Source: Burkholderiales bacterium (GTDB taxonomy: Bacteria; Pseudomonadota; Gammaproteobacteria; Burkholderiales; SG8-39). Taken from it: DNA of 64,000 nt. Every line of letters starts with the position of its first letter. The first letter of the stretch is position 1. Below the pieces are notes generated by a model. It was given only the letters and a program-made list of their open reading frames with translations. It made no database searches and had not been told where the DNA came from. Shown one piece after another: positions 1 through 7,729 of this stretch. The position numbers were made by a program, and so were the translations under genes. The DNA is taken from contig JADLAV010000040.1 of the NCBI GenBank assembly GCA_020848075.1, positions 1 through 64,000 on the forward strand. Direction: 5' to 3'.

Positions 1-45
1 GACGCGCTCCGGCTCTACCGGCACTCTCGCAGACTCTACGCCCAT
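1..45 (-). CDS. Possible N-terminus of an IS66 accessory protein (partial)
   Basis: A minus-strand ATG at 45-43 opens a frame of 15 codons that runs off the window (begins MGVESARVPVEPERV). IS66 elements carry a small first gene (tnpA, HTH-like) about 80-150 bp inside the terminal repeat, and this ATG lies 82 bp inside the putative end at 127. The fragment is too short to match to a family. A second frame from an ATG at 75-73 is also open. This is positional inference only. Confidence 0.2.
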   Translation of the reverse strand, partial: MGVESARVPVEPERV

Positions 46-127
46 GGTGTCCACTACCGTCGAGGCGGACACTCATGCTGGCGCCAAGCCCCTCAACCGC
101 GCAAGACGGCGTTCGGCGGACGCTTAC
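1..127 (-). mobile_element. IS66-like element end, running off the left edge
   Basis: Read on the minus strand from base 127, the sequence begins GTAAGCGTCCGCCGAACG. GTAAGCG is the usual terminal start of IS66-family inverted repeats, as I recall the family. It interrupts a transposase reading frame exactly where the protein stops matching its family (Gly codon 126-128). The element would extend beyond base 1, so its other end and any 8-bp target duplication cannot be seen. The call rests on this terminal motif and the abrupt loss of homology. Confidence 0.4.
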
Positions 128-512
128 CGTACTGGCGCTCGATGCGGGCGAGGAACCCGCGCAGCGTCCCCGGCTCGGCTGCGTTGCCCGCCAGCACCTC
201 ATAGGCGAGCGGCAATCCGTCCTGGGTCACGATCAGCGCGATCACGATCTGCACGCAGTCGGGCCGATGATCGCGGCTGTAGCCGTGGCGGCGCTTATCC
301 TCTTCATCGAGCGGCGGGTCGGACTCGAAGTAGGTGCTCGTGAGGTCATAGAGCAGCACCTCGAAGGAGGCATTGAATAGATCGCGCCAGCGCTCCACCA
401 GGTGAGCGAACAGCGCCTCCTTGTGTTCGAGCAGCTTGTCGTGGCAGCCATAGAGCACATGGGGATCGGCGAGTGCAGACCTACGAGAGGTCACCCATGG
501 CAGATCAGCCAC
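128..512 (-). pseudogene. IS1634/IS4-type transposase remnant, truncated at both ends
   Basis: The frame holds the central part of an IS1634-type DDE transposase: DKLLEHKEALF, then LLYDLTSTYFE with the first catalytic-region Asp, and RHGYSRDHRPDC with PLAYEVLAGNA. Full-length members are several times longer. Homology begins only around residue 21 (about base 450). It stops at residue 129 (base 128), where an IS66-like end starts; the following nine residues are read from that element before a stop. The upstream N-terminal region and the later catalytic residues are absent, so the protein cannot be active. It lies immediately beyond the stop of the acyl-CoA synthetase gene. Confidence 0.75.
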
Positions 513-549
513 TTACCCCGCGTCTACCCCTCGAATCCGCCAAGTCGGG

Positions 550-3225
550 CTAGAGCGTCTTGACGACGGTCCTGACGTTCGGGTCGTTCGCACTAAGACG
601 GATCTCGAAGCCGAGGTTTTGGACGAGCTGCAGCATCGGCGTATTCGCTGCAAGCACCTCCCCGCTCATGGCCCGGAAGCCGCGGGCACGCGCGGCCTCC
701 ATCAACCCGTGCATCAGCCGCGTACCGACGCCCTTGCCCTGCCAATCGTCGGCCACCACGAGCGCGAACTCGCAGCTCGTGCCGTCCGGATTGGTGACAT
801 AGCGGACCACTGCGATCTCCACCTCCTTGCCGTTCACGGCTATCGTCGCGATCAGCGCGAGCTCGCGGTGGTAGTCGATCTGCGTGAATCGCACGAGCAT
901 CTCGGTCGTGAGGTCCTTCAGCGCCTGCATGAAGCGGAAGTAGCGCGACTGCGGCGACAGGTCGCGGATGAATGCCTGCTCGATCTCGGCGTCCTCGGGG
1001 CGAATCGGACGGATCACGATGTCGGTGCCGTCGGCGAGCTGCCAGTCGCTGACCAGGTGCGACGGATAAGGATGGATCGCCATGTGACCGTAGCGCTCCA
1101 GGCGCGGCGTGAGCGCATCGACCACGACACGGGCGTCGAGCGCGACGACGCCCTCGGGATCGGCGACGAGCGGGTTGATCTCGAGCTCGCGAATCCGCGG
1201 CAGCTCGCACACGATCTCGGACAGGCATCGCAGGGTGCCGATCAGCGCGTCCATCGCCACCGGCGGCAGCTGGCGGAACGCGCCGAGCAGGGGTGCGATG
1301 CGCGTTCGGGCGATCAGGCGCTCGGCGAGAAAGCCGTTGATCGGCGGCAGCGCGATCGCGCGGTCGCGGAGCACCTCGACGGTCGTGCCGCCGGCGCCGA
1401 ACGCGATGACCGGGCCGAAGACCGGGTCGCGCACGACGCCGAGCAAGAGCTCGCGGCCGTGGCGGCGCACGTGCATGCGCTCTACCGTCACGCCGCTCAC
1501 GCGCGCGTTCGGCCGGCGCTCCTGCACGGCCGCCAGGAGCTCCCGGTAGGCGCCGCGCACCGCCTGCGCGTTCTCGATGTTCAGGCGGACGCCGTCCACA
1601 TCGGACTTGTGAACGATGTCGGGCGACTCGATCTTCATCACGACCGGGAAGCCGAGCGACTCGGCCGCGACCAGCGCCTCGTTCGCCGAGCGCGCGAGCA
1701 CCGCGGCGACGATGGGCACGCCGAATGCCCTGAGGAGCGCCTTCGCCTCGAGGCCGGTGAGGACGTTGCGGCGCTCGGACAGCGCCCCGTCGATGATCAT
1801 CTCCGCCCCGGCGATCTCGGGCGCGCTTTGCTCGGCGAGCGGTCCGGGCGTCTGCAGTAGGAGCTGCTGATTCCGCTGGTATGCGGCAAGGTATGCGAAT
1901 GCCTCGACCGACGCCTCGGGGGTCGGAAACTCGGGAATCTTTCCCTGACTGAACGCGGCGCGCGCCGCGGCGACCTGCAATTCGCCCATCCAGCAGGCGA
2001 GCACCGGTTTTCCCGCGCTGACGCTCGCCTCGATGACCGCCCGCGCCGCGTCGACGGGCTGCGTCGTCGCCTGCGGCGCCAGCATCACGAGCACGCCGTC
2101 CACTCCGGAGTCTGCGATGCAGGCCGCAACCGCTGCGCGATAGCGCTCGGGCGGCGCGTCACCGAGGATGTCGACCGGGTTCGCATGCGACCACTGCGGT
2201 GGCAGCACCCGGTCGAGCGCGGCCAGGGTGTCACGCTGCAGCTCCGCGATCGCCAGCCCGAGATCCACCGCGCGGTCGGTGGCCATCACGCCGGGCCCAC
2301 CGCCGTTGGTGACGATCGCGAGCCGGTTGCCGCGCACGTCGCGATGCGTGGCGAGCAGCTCGGCCGCGGAGAACAGCTGCTCGATCGTCATCGCGCGCAC
2401 CGCACCGGCGCGGGCGAGCGCCGCATCGAACACGTCGTCGGCGCCGACCAGCGCGCCGGTGTGCGACATCGCCGCGCGCGAGCCCTCCGCGTGGCGCCCG
2501 GCCTTGACGACCACCACCGGCTTGAGGCGCGCGGCGACACGCAGGCCGCTCATGAAGCTGCGCGCATCGGTGATGCCCTCGACGTACAGCAGGACGCTCT
2601 GCGTGCCCGGGTCGAGCGCGAGATAGTCGAGCACGTCGCCGAAGTCGATGTCCGCGCCCGCGCCGAGCGAGACCATCGCCGAGAAGCCGATGCCGCGCGC
2701 CTCCGCCCAGTCGAGAATCGCCGTGCAGAGGCCGCCCGACTGCGACACGAGTGCGAGCGATCCGGGCGCGGCGTTGTTGCGGCTGAACGTCGCGTTCAGG
2801 CGGACCGGCGGGCGAATGAGACCGAGGCAGTTCGGGCCGAGGATCCGCAAGTTGTACCGGCGCGCCTCCTCGAGCATCGCCTTCTGCCGGTTCCCGCCGC
2901 CCGCCGTCTCCGCGAATCCGGTCGAGTGGACGATCGCCGCGTGCACGCCCTGCTCGCCGCAGGCGCGAATGATCTCGGGCACGCTCGCGGCGGGCGTGGC
3001 GATGACCGCCAGGTCGACCGGCCCGGGGGTCGCCGCGATGTTCGGGTAACACGGGTAGTCGCCGACCTGCGCATGCTTCGGGTTGATGGGATAGATGGGA
3101 CCGGCGAAGCCGCCGCCGACGATGTTCTGGAAGATCCGGGCGCCGACCGAGTCGGGCGCCTCGCTGGCGCCGAACACGGCGACCGCGGTCGGTGCGAACA
3201 GGCGGTCCAGATAGTGAGGGCCCAT
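550..3225 (-). CDS. Bifunctional ADP-forming acyl-CoA synthetase/GNAT acetyltransferase (PatZ/YfiQ-like)
   Basis: At 891 residues it matches the protein lysine acetyltransferase architecture. A CoA-binding Rossmann domain is at about 8-130 (VAVFGASE, RILGPNCLG). A succinyl-CoA-ligase-like part follows at about 145-460 (LVSQSGG, then MSHTGALVG around the family's phospho-His region). An ATP-grasp domain is at about 480-700 (GFPVVMKIESPDIVHKSD). A C-terminal GNAT domain is at about 725-891 (DDWQGKGVGTRLM, the acetyl-CoA loop). In enterobacteria such proteins acetylate and silence acetyl-CoA synthetase, and ADP-forming ligase activity is often lost. The start is an ATG at 3225. It is monocistronic and next to IS debris. 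Confidence 0.88.
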   Translation of the reverse strand: MGPHYLDRLFAPTAVAVFGASEAPDSVGARIFQNIVGGGFAGPIYPINPKHAQVGDYPCYPNIAATPGPVDLAVIATPAASVPEIIRACGEQGVHAAIVHSTGFAETAGGGNRQKAMLEEARRYNLRILGPNCLGLIRPPVRLNATFSRNNAAPGSLALVSQSGGLCTAILDWAEARGIGFSAMVSLGAGADIDFGDVLDYLALDPGTQSVLLYVEGITDARSFMSGLRVAARLKPVVVVKAGRHAEGSRAAMSHTGALVGADDVFDAALARAGAVRAMTIEQLFSAAELLATHRDVRGNRLAIVTNGGGPGVMATDRAVDLGLAIAELQRDTLAALDRVLPPQWSHANPVDILGDAPPERYRAAVAACIADSGVDGVLVMLAPQATTQPVDAARAVIEASVSAGKPVLACWMGELQVAAARAAFSQGKIPEFPTPEASVEAFAYLAAYQRNQQLLLQTPGPLAEQSAPEIAGAEMIIDGALSERRNVLTGLEAKALLRAFGVPIVAAVLARSANEALVAAESLGFPVVMKIESPDIVHKSDVDGVRLNIENAQAVRGAYRELLAAVQERRPNARVSGVTVERMHVRRHGRELLLGVVRDPVFGPVIAFGAGGTTVEVLRDRAIALPPINGFLAERLIARTRIAPLLGAFRQLPPVAMDALIGTLRCLSEIVCELPRIRELEINPLVADPEGVVALDARVVVDALTPRLERYGHMAIHPYPSHLVSDWQLADGTDIVIRPIRPEDAEIEQAFIRDLSPQSRYFRFMQALKDLTTEMLVRFTQIDYHRELALIATIAVNGKEVEIAVVRYVTNPDGTSCEFALVVADDWQGKGVGTRLMHGLMEAARARGFRAMSGEVLAANTPMLQLVQNLGFEIRLSANDPNVRTVVKTL

Positions 3226-3437
3226 GGCGTGGCTCGTCTCGCGTCGCGTGCGCTTCGATGGTACATGGCAAGGGTGCGTCCCGTTGCCGCCGCCGCGAAC
3301 GCGCCGGCGCGTTCTCGTGGTATATGTAAAGCAAAGGCGTGGCCCCGCGGGTGGCCGGCTGTGGGCGCCGCCTCGAGCGCGGTGGCGGGCCCCGGCGGCA
3401 TGCTCATCCTGGCGCCTCGCGACATCGTTCCAACCGG

Positions 3438-4040
3438 ATGCTTCCTTCCATTCCTCCTGCCACCGGCGCGATCATCATCGCCAACGTCGTCGTGTTCCTG
3501 CTCGAGCAGGTCGCGGGCGGGCCGCTGGTCACGCTGTTCGCCTTGTGGCCGCTCGGCGGGGGCTTCTTGCCCTGGCAGGCGGTGACTTACGCCTTCCTGC
3601 ACGCGGGCGTCTTCCACCTGCTCTTCAACATGTTCGCCCTGTACATGTTCGGCGGCGAGATCGAGCGCGTGGTGGGCGAGCGTCGCTACCTGACCTACTA
3701 TTTCGTCTGCGTCATCAGCGCGGCGGTGGCGCAGCTCGTGGTGATGCGCGTGCTGCTCGCCCCGCCTTACCCCACGCTCGGCGCCTCGGGTGGCGTCTTC
3801 GGCATTCTCCTCGCGTTCGGCATGTATTTCCCGCGCCGCATGATCCTCCTCATCTTCCCGCCCATCCCGCTGCCGGCGTGGCTCTTCGTCACGATCTACG
3901 GCGCCATCGAGCTCTATCTCGGCGTGACCGGGACCCAGGCCGGCGTTGCGCACTTCGCGCACCTCGGCGGCATGGTGGGCGGCTACCTCATGATCCGCCA
4001 ATGGCGCGGCCGCGGACCGTTCCGCAGGGGGCCGCGTTGA
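3438..4040 (+). CDS. Rhomboid family intramembrane serine protease
   Basis: A 200-residue, six-helix membrane protein. The rhomboid signature is complete: HLLFNMFALYMFG in the second helix (His60/Asn64, oxyanion side), catalytic Ser117 in GASGGVFG, and catalytic His175 in HFAHLGG. It cleaves substrates within the inner membrane. I chose the ATG at 3438 because the protein then begins directly before helix 1 (MLPSIPPATGAIIIANVVVF); upstream residues in frame look like random Arg/Gly-rich translation. Its stop overlaps the ATG of the TVP38-family gene by one base (TGATG), so the two are probably cotranscribed. Confidence 0.88.
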   Translation: MLPSIPPATGAIIIANVVVFLLEQVAGGPLVTLFALWPLGGGFLPWQAVTYAFLHAGVFHLLFNMFALYMFGGEIERVVGERRYLTYYFVCVISAAVAQLVVMRVLLAPPYPTLGASGGVFGILLAFGMYFPRRMILLIFPPIPLPAWLFVTIYGAIELYLGVTGTQAGVAHFAHLGGMVGGYLMIRQWRGRGPFRRGPR

Positions 4041-4831
4041 TGCAAGGCGACGCGCCGCGAAATCCTGCGCCTCCGGGTGCGGCGCCGCTGTCCGGCGGAG
4101 GCGACCGTGCCGTCCTCCGGCCTGGGCGAAGCGGGTGGCGCGAGGCGCGTGCTGCGGCCCGGCTCGCTCCGCTCGTTGCGCTCCTCGTGGGAATCGCTGC
4201 GCTCGCCATGACATGGCGCTGGGGGCCCCTTGCCGGGTGGCTCGACGAGGAAGGGATCGCGCAGACCTTCGCCGCCCTCCGCGACTCTCCGGCGGCACCC
4301 CTCTGGGTGCTCGGCGCCTATATCGTCGCATCGCTCACGGCGGTGCCGCTCGTGCTCCTCGCCGTCGCCACCACGCTCGTCTTCGGCCCGCTCGCCGCGC
4401 TCGGTGCCGCCTTGGTCGGGGGATCGACCGGAGGCGTGCTCGGTTTCGCGCTCGGCCGCGCGCTCGGCCGCGGCGCGGTGCGCGATCTCGCGGGCGCGCG
4501 GGTGAACGAGCTGTCCCGCCGCCTCGCGCGACGCGGAGTGCTCGCGGTGATCACGGCGCGGGTGCTTCCGCTCGCGCCGTTCATGGTCGTGAATCTCGTC
4601 ATCGGCGCTTCGCACATCCGATGGCGCGACTTCCTGGTCGGCAACGCTCTCGGCGTGCTCCCCGGCACGCTCGCGGTCGCGTTGCTCTCGGACAGCCTTG
4701 TCGCAACGGTGCGTGAGCCCTCCGCTGCCGCGCTCGCCTCGCTCGCGGCCGTGGCGGCCGCGAGCGCGGTTGCCGGGGTCGTGACGCGCCGGTGGCTGCG
4801 GGCGGCCGACTGCCGGCCGCGCGACGCTTGA
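4040..4831 (+). CDS. TVP38/TMEM64 (SNARE-associated/DedA-like) membrane protein
   Basis: A 263-residue protein with a charged N-terminal tail of about 40 residues followed by membrane helices. The central block (LVFGPLAALGAALVGGSTGG, then GRALGRGAVRDL, then RVLPLAPFMVVNLVIGAS) is the VTT domain found in YdjX/YdjZ and TMEM64 proteins. Relatives are linked to lipid scrambling or flipping and membrane homeostasis; the substrate here is unknown. The start ATG overlaps the rhomboid stop, giving a two-gene operon. Pairing with a membrane protease suggests an envelope role, which is inference. Confidence 0.8.
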   Translation: MQGDAPRNPAPPGAAPLSGGGDRAVLRPGRSGWREARAAARLAPLVALLVGIAALAMTWRWGPLAGWLDEEGIAQTFAALRDSPAAPLWVLGAYIVASLTAVPLVLLAVATTLVFGPLAALGAALVGGSTGGVLGFALGRALGRGAVRDLAGARVNELSRRLARRGVLAVITARVLPLAPFMVVNLVIGASHIRWRDFLVGNALGVLPGTLAVALLSDSLVATVREPSAAALASLAAVAAASAVAGVVTRRWLRAADCRPRDA

Positions 4832-4915
4832 GCGGCGTCAAGTCGGCAGCCGAGGCTCGGTGCAGAATCGGCGCATCTGCATTCCCGCGTCCGCAACTGA
4901 ACACAGGAGGGTAGG

Positions 4916-5203
4916 ATGGCGAACGAAGGCTATCACGAGCCGATCGGCGAGCTGAGCGATCAGACGCGCGACATGCACCGCGCGATCGTCTCGCTCATGG
5001 AGGAGCTCGAGGCGGTCGACTGGTACAACCAGCGCGTCGATGCCTGCAAGGACCCCGAGCTCCGCGCGATCCTCGCGCACAACCGCGACGAGGAGAAGGA
5101 GCACGCGTCGATGGTGCTCGAGTGGATTCGCCGGCGCGATCCGACCTTTGACCACGAGCTGCGCGACTACCTCTTCACCGAGGGAAAGATCGCGCACGAT
5201 TAG
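4916..5203 (+). CDS. Encapsulated-ferritin-type protein (EncFtn) without a targeting tail
   Basis: At 95 residues this closely resembles the EncFtn of Rhodospirillum rubrum as I remember it: THEP/YHEP start, MEELEAVDWYNQRVDA, and AILAHNRDEEKEHASM. EncFtn forms a decameric ring of half-ferritins with the iron site between subunits. Equivalents of the site residues are present: Glu30, Glu32, Trp36, Glu60, His63. The protein ends at GKIAHD right after the helical core, so the C-terminal encapsulin targeting peptide is missing. No encapsulin gene is adjacent. A strong ribosome site (AGGAGGG, 4905-4911) precedes the ATG. It is monocistronic, followed by a convergent gene. Confidence 0.85.
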   Translation: MANEGYHEPIGELSDQTRDMHRAIVSLMEELEAVDWYNQRVDACKDPELRAILAHNRDEEKEHASMVLEWIRRRDPTFDHELRDYLFTEGKIAHD

Positions 5204-5260
5204 CGCCCGCGCCCCTCGCGGGAGCGGGGGCCGAGTTGTAGCGCGGGCGCGCCGCGGAGG

Positions 5261-5626
5261 CTACTTGCGCGCGGTGCGCCGGGTCTTGCGTGCGACGCGC
5301 CGCGATGCGCGCCGCACCGACTTCGTCGCCTCGGCCGCCGCCTTGCGCACGGTGCGGCTCGCCGACGCCGCCGCCCGCTCGCTCGAGGCGGTGAAACGGC
5401 GCAGCGCAGCGCGCGCGGCCTTGGCGACTGCATCGATCTCCCGCATCCCAGCGCGCACGATGGCGCTCACCGCCGACTGGACGGCCGCCACCGCCTGCTG
5501 CGCCTCGGAAGTGCCGGTGCGTACCGCCTTGCGCGCAGTGCGCCGAGCGCGCCGCTCGACCGACGCGAGCCCGCTCGTAGCGGCCGCCTTCCGACGGAGA
5601 GTCTTCCTGGATTTTCTCTTTGCCAT
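5261..5626 (-). CDS. Histone H1-like Lys/Arg/Ala-rich basic protein
   Basis: A 121-residue, extremely basic protein. Its N-terminus is MAKRKSRKTLRRKAAA. The middle (about 35-85) is amphipathic and helix-prone with EAQQAVAAVQSAVSAIV. The C-terminal tail (about 86-121) has repeated RR/RK/TARK motifs. The composition resembles histone H1-like nucleoid proteins and, in its middle, phasin-like helices; no specific family can be assigned. The ATG at 5626 is supported by GAGGAG seven bases upstream (minus strand). A -10-like TATAGG lies at 5674-5669. It is convergent with the EncFtn gene. Confidence 0.65.
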   Translation of the reverse strand: MAKRKSRKTLRRKAAATSGLASVERRARRTARKAVRTGTSEAQQAVAAVQSAVSAIVRAGMREIDAVAKAARAALRRFTASSERAAASASRTVRKAAAEATKSVRRASRRVARKTRRTARK

Positions 5627-5668
5627 CGCAATCTCCTCGGGCAGTTGACACGGGACTCCGGTTGGAAG

Positions 5669-5674
5669 CCTATA
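5669..5674 (-). promoter_or_regulatory. -10-like TATAGG upstream of the histone-like gene
   Basis: On the minus strand TATAGG lies about 43 bp before the ATG at 5626, in the spacer after the amidotransferase stop at 5746. No convincing -35 is visible. It would give a leader of about 35 nt containing the GAGGAG ribosome site. Confidence 0.35.
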
Positions 5675-5745
5675 CCCTGCCGGCGGACTCGGATTGATCA
5701 TCGTCAATTCGCCCGGCACGAGGCCGGAGCGGCCGGTCGCACGCG

Positions 5746-6534
5746 CTATCCGCGGCGCGCCTCGGCGCGATGGAGAAAATCGCGCAGCAGCGGACCGCTG
5801 TCGAGGAGCATTCGCTCGCCGGGCCGGTGGAACTCCGGATGCCACTGCACGCCCATCACGTCGCCGGCACCGGTGTAGCGGATCGCCTCGATCACGCCGT
5901 CCGCCGGCGAGCGCGCCTCGACGACCAGGCCGTTGCCGAGCGCCTTGACGCACTGGTGGTGAATGCTGGTCACGCGCGCGCTGCCGGTGTCCGGATAGAC
6001 GCGAGCCAGGGCCGACCCGGGCTCGATGGCGATCTCGTGCACGAGCTCATCGTAGATCGACTGGTCGACGTGGCGGATCGCGTCCGGGAGCTGCGTCGCG
6101 ATGTCCTGGTAGAGCGATCCCCCGAACGCCACGTTGATGATCTGCTCGCCCCGGCACACGCCGAATACCGGCTTGCCCTGGATCACGCATTCCCACAGGA
6201 GCTCGATCTCGTAGAGATCGCGCACGCGATCGCCGGCCCACTCCGGCCTGATCGGCTCCTCGCCGTAGCTCACCGGGCTCACGTCGGCGCCGCCTTGCAG
6301 GACGAGGCCGTCGATCTCGCGCACATAGTCCGAGACGTGGACCGCGGCGCGGTGCACGGGCGCGCCGCTCTCGATCGTCGGCACCATGAAGACGAGCGCC
6401 CCCTGCGACATGATCCAGTGCGCGACCGACTGCTCGAGGTACTGGAGCGCCTTGCCGCGAAAGCCGAGCTCCGCGGGCGACCGGTGCATCAGGCGCGCCG
6501 ACAGTCCGATCCGCGGGGGACGACGTCGCGTCAC
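5746..6534 (-). CDS. Class I glutamine amidotransferase, gamma-glutamyl hydrolase type (PuuD-like)
   Basis: A 262-residue peptidase C26-type amidotransferase. The nucleophile elbow is FGVCRGEQ (Cys in C-R-G-x-Q), the oxyanion region is LVLQGGADVSP, and the catalytic His-x-Glu is in VQWHPEF. Family members such as PuuD hydrolyse gamma-glutamyl-gamma-aminobutyrate or related gamma-glutamyl compounds. It is the last gene of a three-gene minus-strand operon with a YbdK-type ligase 22 bp upstream and an antiporter, so a gamma-glutamyl metabolite is a reasonable substrate guess. The start at 6534 is GTG. Confidence 0.82.
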   Translation of the reverse strand: MTRRRPPRIGLSARLMHRSPAELGFRGKALQYLEQSVAHWIMSQGALVFMVPTIESGAPVHRAAVHVSDYVREIDGLVLQGGADVSPVSYGEEPIRPEWAGDRVRDLYEIELLWECVIQGKPVFGVCRGEQIINVAFGGSLYQDIATQLPDAIRHVDQSIYDELVHEIAIEPGSALARVYPDTGSARVTSIHHQCVKALGNGLVVEARSPADGVIEAIRYTGAGDVMGVQWHPEFHRPGERMLLDSGPLLRDFLHRAEARRG

Positions 6535-6556
6535 GACGCGTACCGCGACCCGGCGC

Positions 6557-7726
6557 TCAAGTGTCCCCGCGCCACCTTCGGCACTGCTGCCAGACGAGGT
6601 CGTGGAGCGAGCCCGTCAGCGCGTAGCGATGGCGCATCCAGCGCGCATCGCTCGCCCCGTCGCGCGCCGCCGCTGCGAGCGCCGCCAGCGCACCTTCCGT
6701 ATCGAGCTCGCGCGCGTGCGGCTCGAGGCGCTCGATCGAGGCCGCGATCTCGTCGCGCAGGCTCGCATGCTGCTGCGTCACCGGGTCGATGAAGTCGCCG
6801 TCGAAGCCGAAACGACAGGACTGGAAGCGGTTGTAGCTGTACGGCAGCAGCAGATCCTCCGAGAGCTGGACCGGGCGCTCGATCAGGAGGTAGCGCGCGA
6901 GCGTCTGCGCGTACGCGGCGAGCGCGGCCGCGCGCTCGATCGTGAGCGGCGTGTCGCAGACGCGGATCTCGACCGTCCCGTACTCCGGCTTCGGCCGGAT
7001 GTCCCAGTAGAAGTCCTTCATGCTCTCTACCACGCCGAGCCGGCGCATCTTGGCGAAGTACTCAGTGAAGTCGCCCCAGCGCAGCAGGAACGGCGCGCGC
7101 CCGGAGAGCGGAAATGCCGAGATCACGTTCAGGCGCGCGGACTCGAACTGCGTGTCGGCGCCCTGCGAGTACGGCGAGGACGCGGCGAGCGCGACGAAGT
7201 GCGGCACGTACCGGCCAAGCGCGTGCACCAGGTAGAGCGCGTCGTCGCCGTGCGGGCAGCCGATGTGGATGTGCTGGCCGAAGACGGTGAACTGCTTGGC
7301 CAGGTAGCCGTAGAGCTCCGAGAGGCGCCTGAACCGCGGCCGGTCGTAGATGCGCCGCTCGGCCCAGTGCTGGAAGGGATGCGCGCCGCCGCCGCATACC
7401 AGGACGTTCAGCTTCTCCGCCGCGGCGCCGAGCACGTCGCGGACCGCGAGGAGCTCCGCGGCGAGCGCCTCGTACCGATGCTGGATTCCGCTCGCCACCT
7501 CGATCATGCTCTCGGTGATCTCCGGCTTGATCTCGCCCGGGTGCGGCCGGCGCTCGACGAGCGCGATCAGGTCGGAGGCCGCCCGCGTGAGGTCGCAGGC
7601 GCGCGTCTCGACGAGCTGCAGCTCGAGCTCGACCCCGATCGACAGCGGCGCGGACTGCTTGAACGCGAGCGCGTCCGCACTCGCCTGGATCGGGGTCCCG
7701 GTGCCGACGTCAGGGCCGCTCGCCAT
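6557..7726 (-). CDS. Carboxylate-amine ligase, glutamate-cysteine ligase type 2 (YbdK-like)
   Basis: A 389-residue protein of the GCS2 superfamily. N-terminal IGVELELQLVE carries the Mg/ATP-binding acidic residues, KPEITESMIEVASG is the conserved helix, and QHIHIGCPHGDD and TVEIRVCDTP are family signatures. YbdK has weak gamma-glutamate-cysteine ligase activity; the natural product is often unknown. The gene starts 3 bp after the antiporter stop and is followed after 22 bp by a gamma-glutamyl hydrolase-type amidotransferase. Making and breaking a gamma-glutamyl amide in one operon is a suggestive pairing. Confidence 0.85.
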   Translation of the reverse strand: MASGPDVGTGTPIQASADALAFKQSAPLSIGVELELQLVETRACDLTRAASDLIALVERRPHPGEIKPEITESMIEVASGIQHRYEALAAELLAVRDVLGAAAEKLNVLVCGGGAHPFQHWAERRIYDRPRFRRLSELYGYLAKQFTVFGQHIHIGCPHGDDALYLVHALGRYVPHFVALAASSPYSQGADTQFESARLNVISAFPLSGRAPFLLRWGDFTEYFAKMRRLGVVESMKDFYWDIRPKPEYGTVEIRVCDTPLTIERAAALAAYAQTLARYLLIERPVQLSEDLLLPYSYNRFQSCRFGFDGDFIDPVTQQHASLRDEIAASIERLEPHARELDTEGALAALAAAARDGASDARWMRHRYALTGSLHDLVWQQCRRWRGDT

Positions 7727-7729
7727 GCC

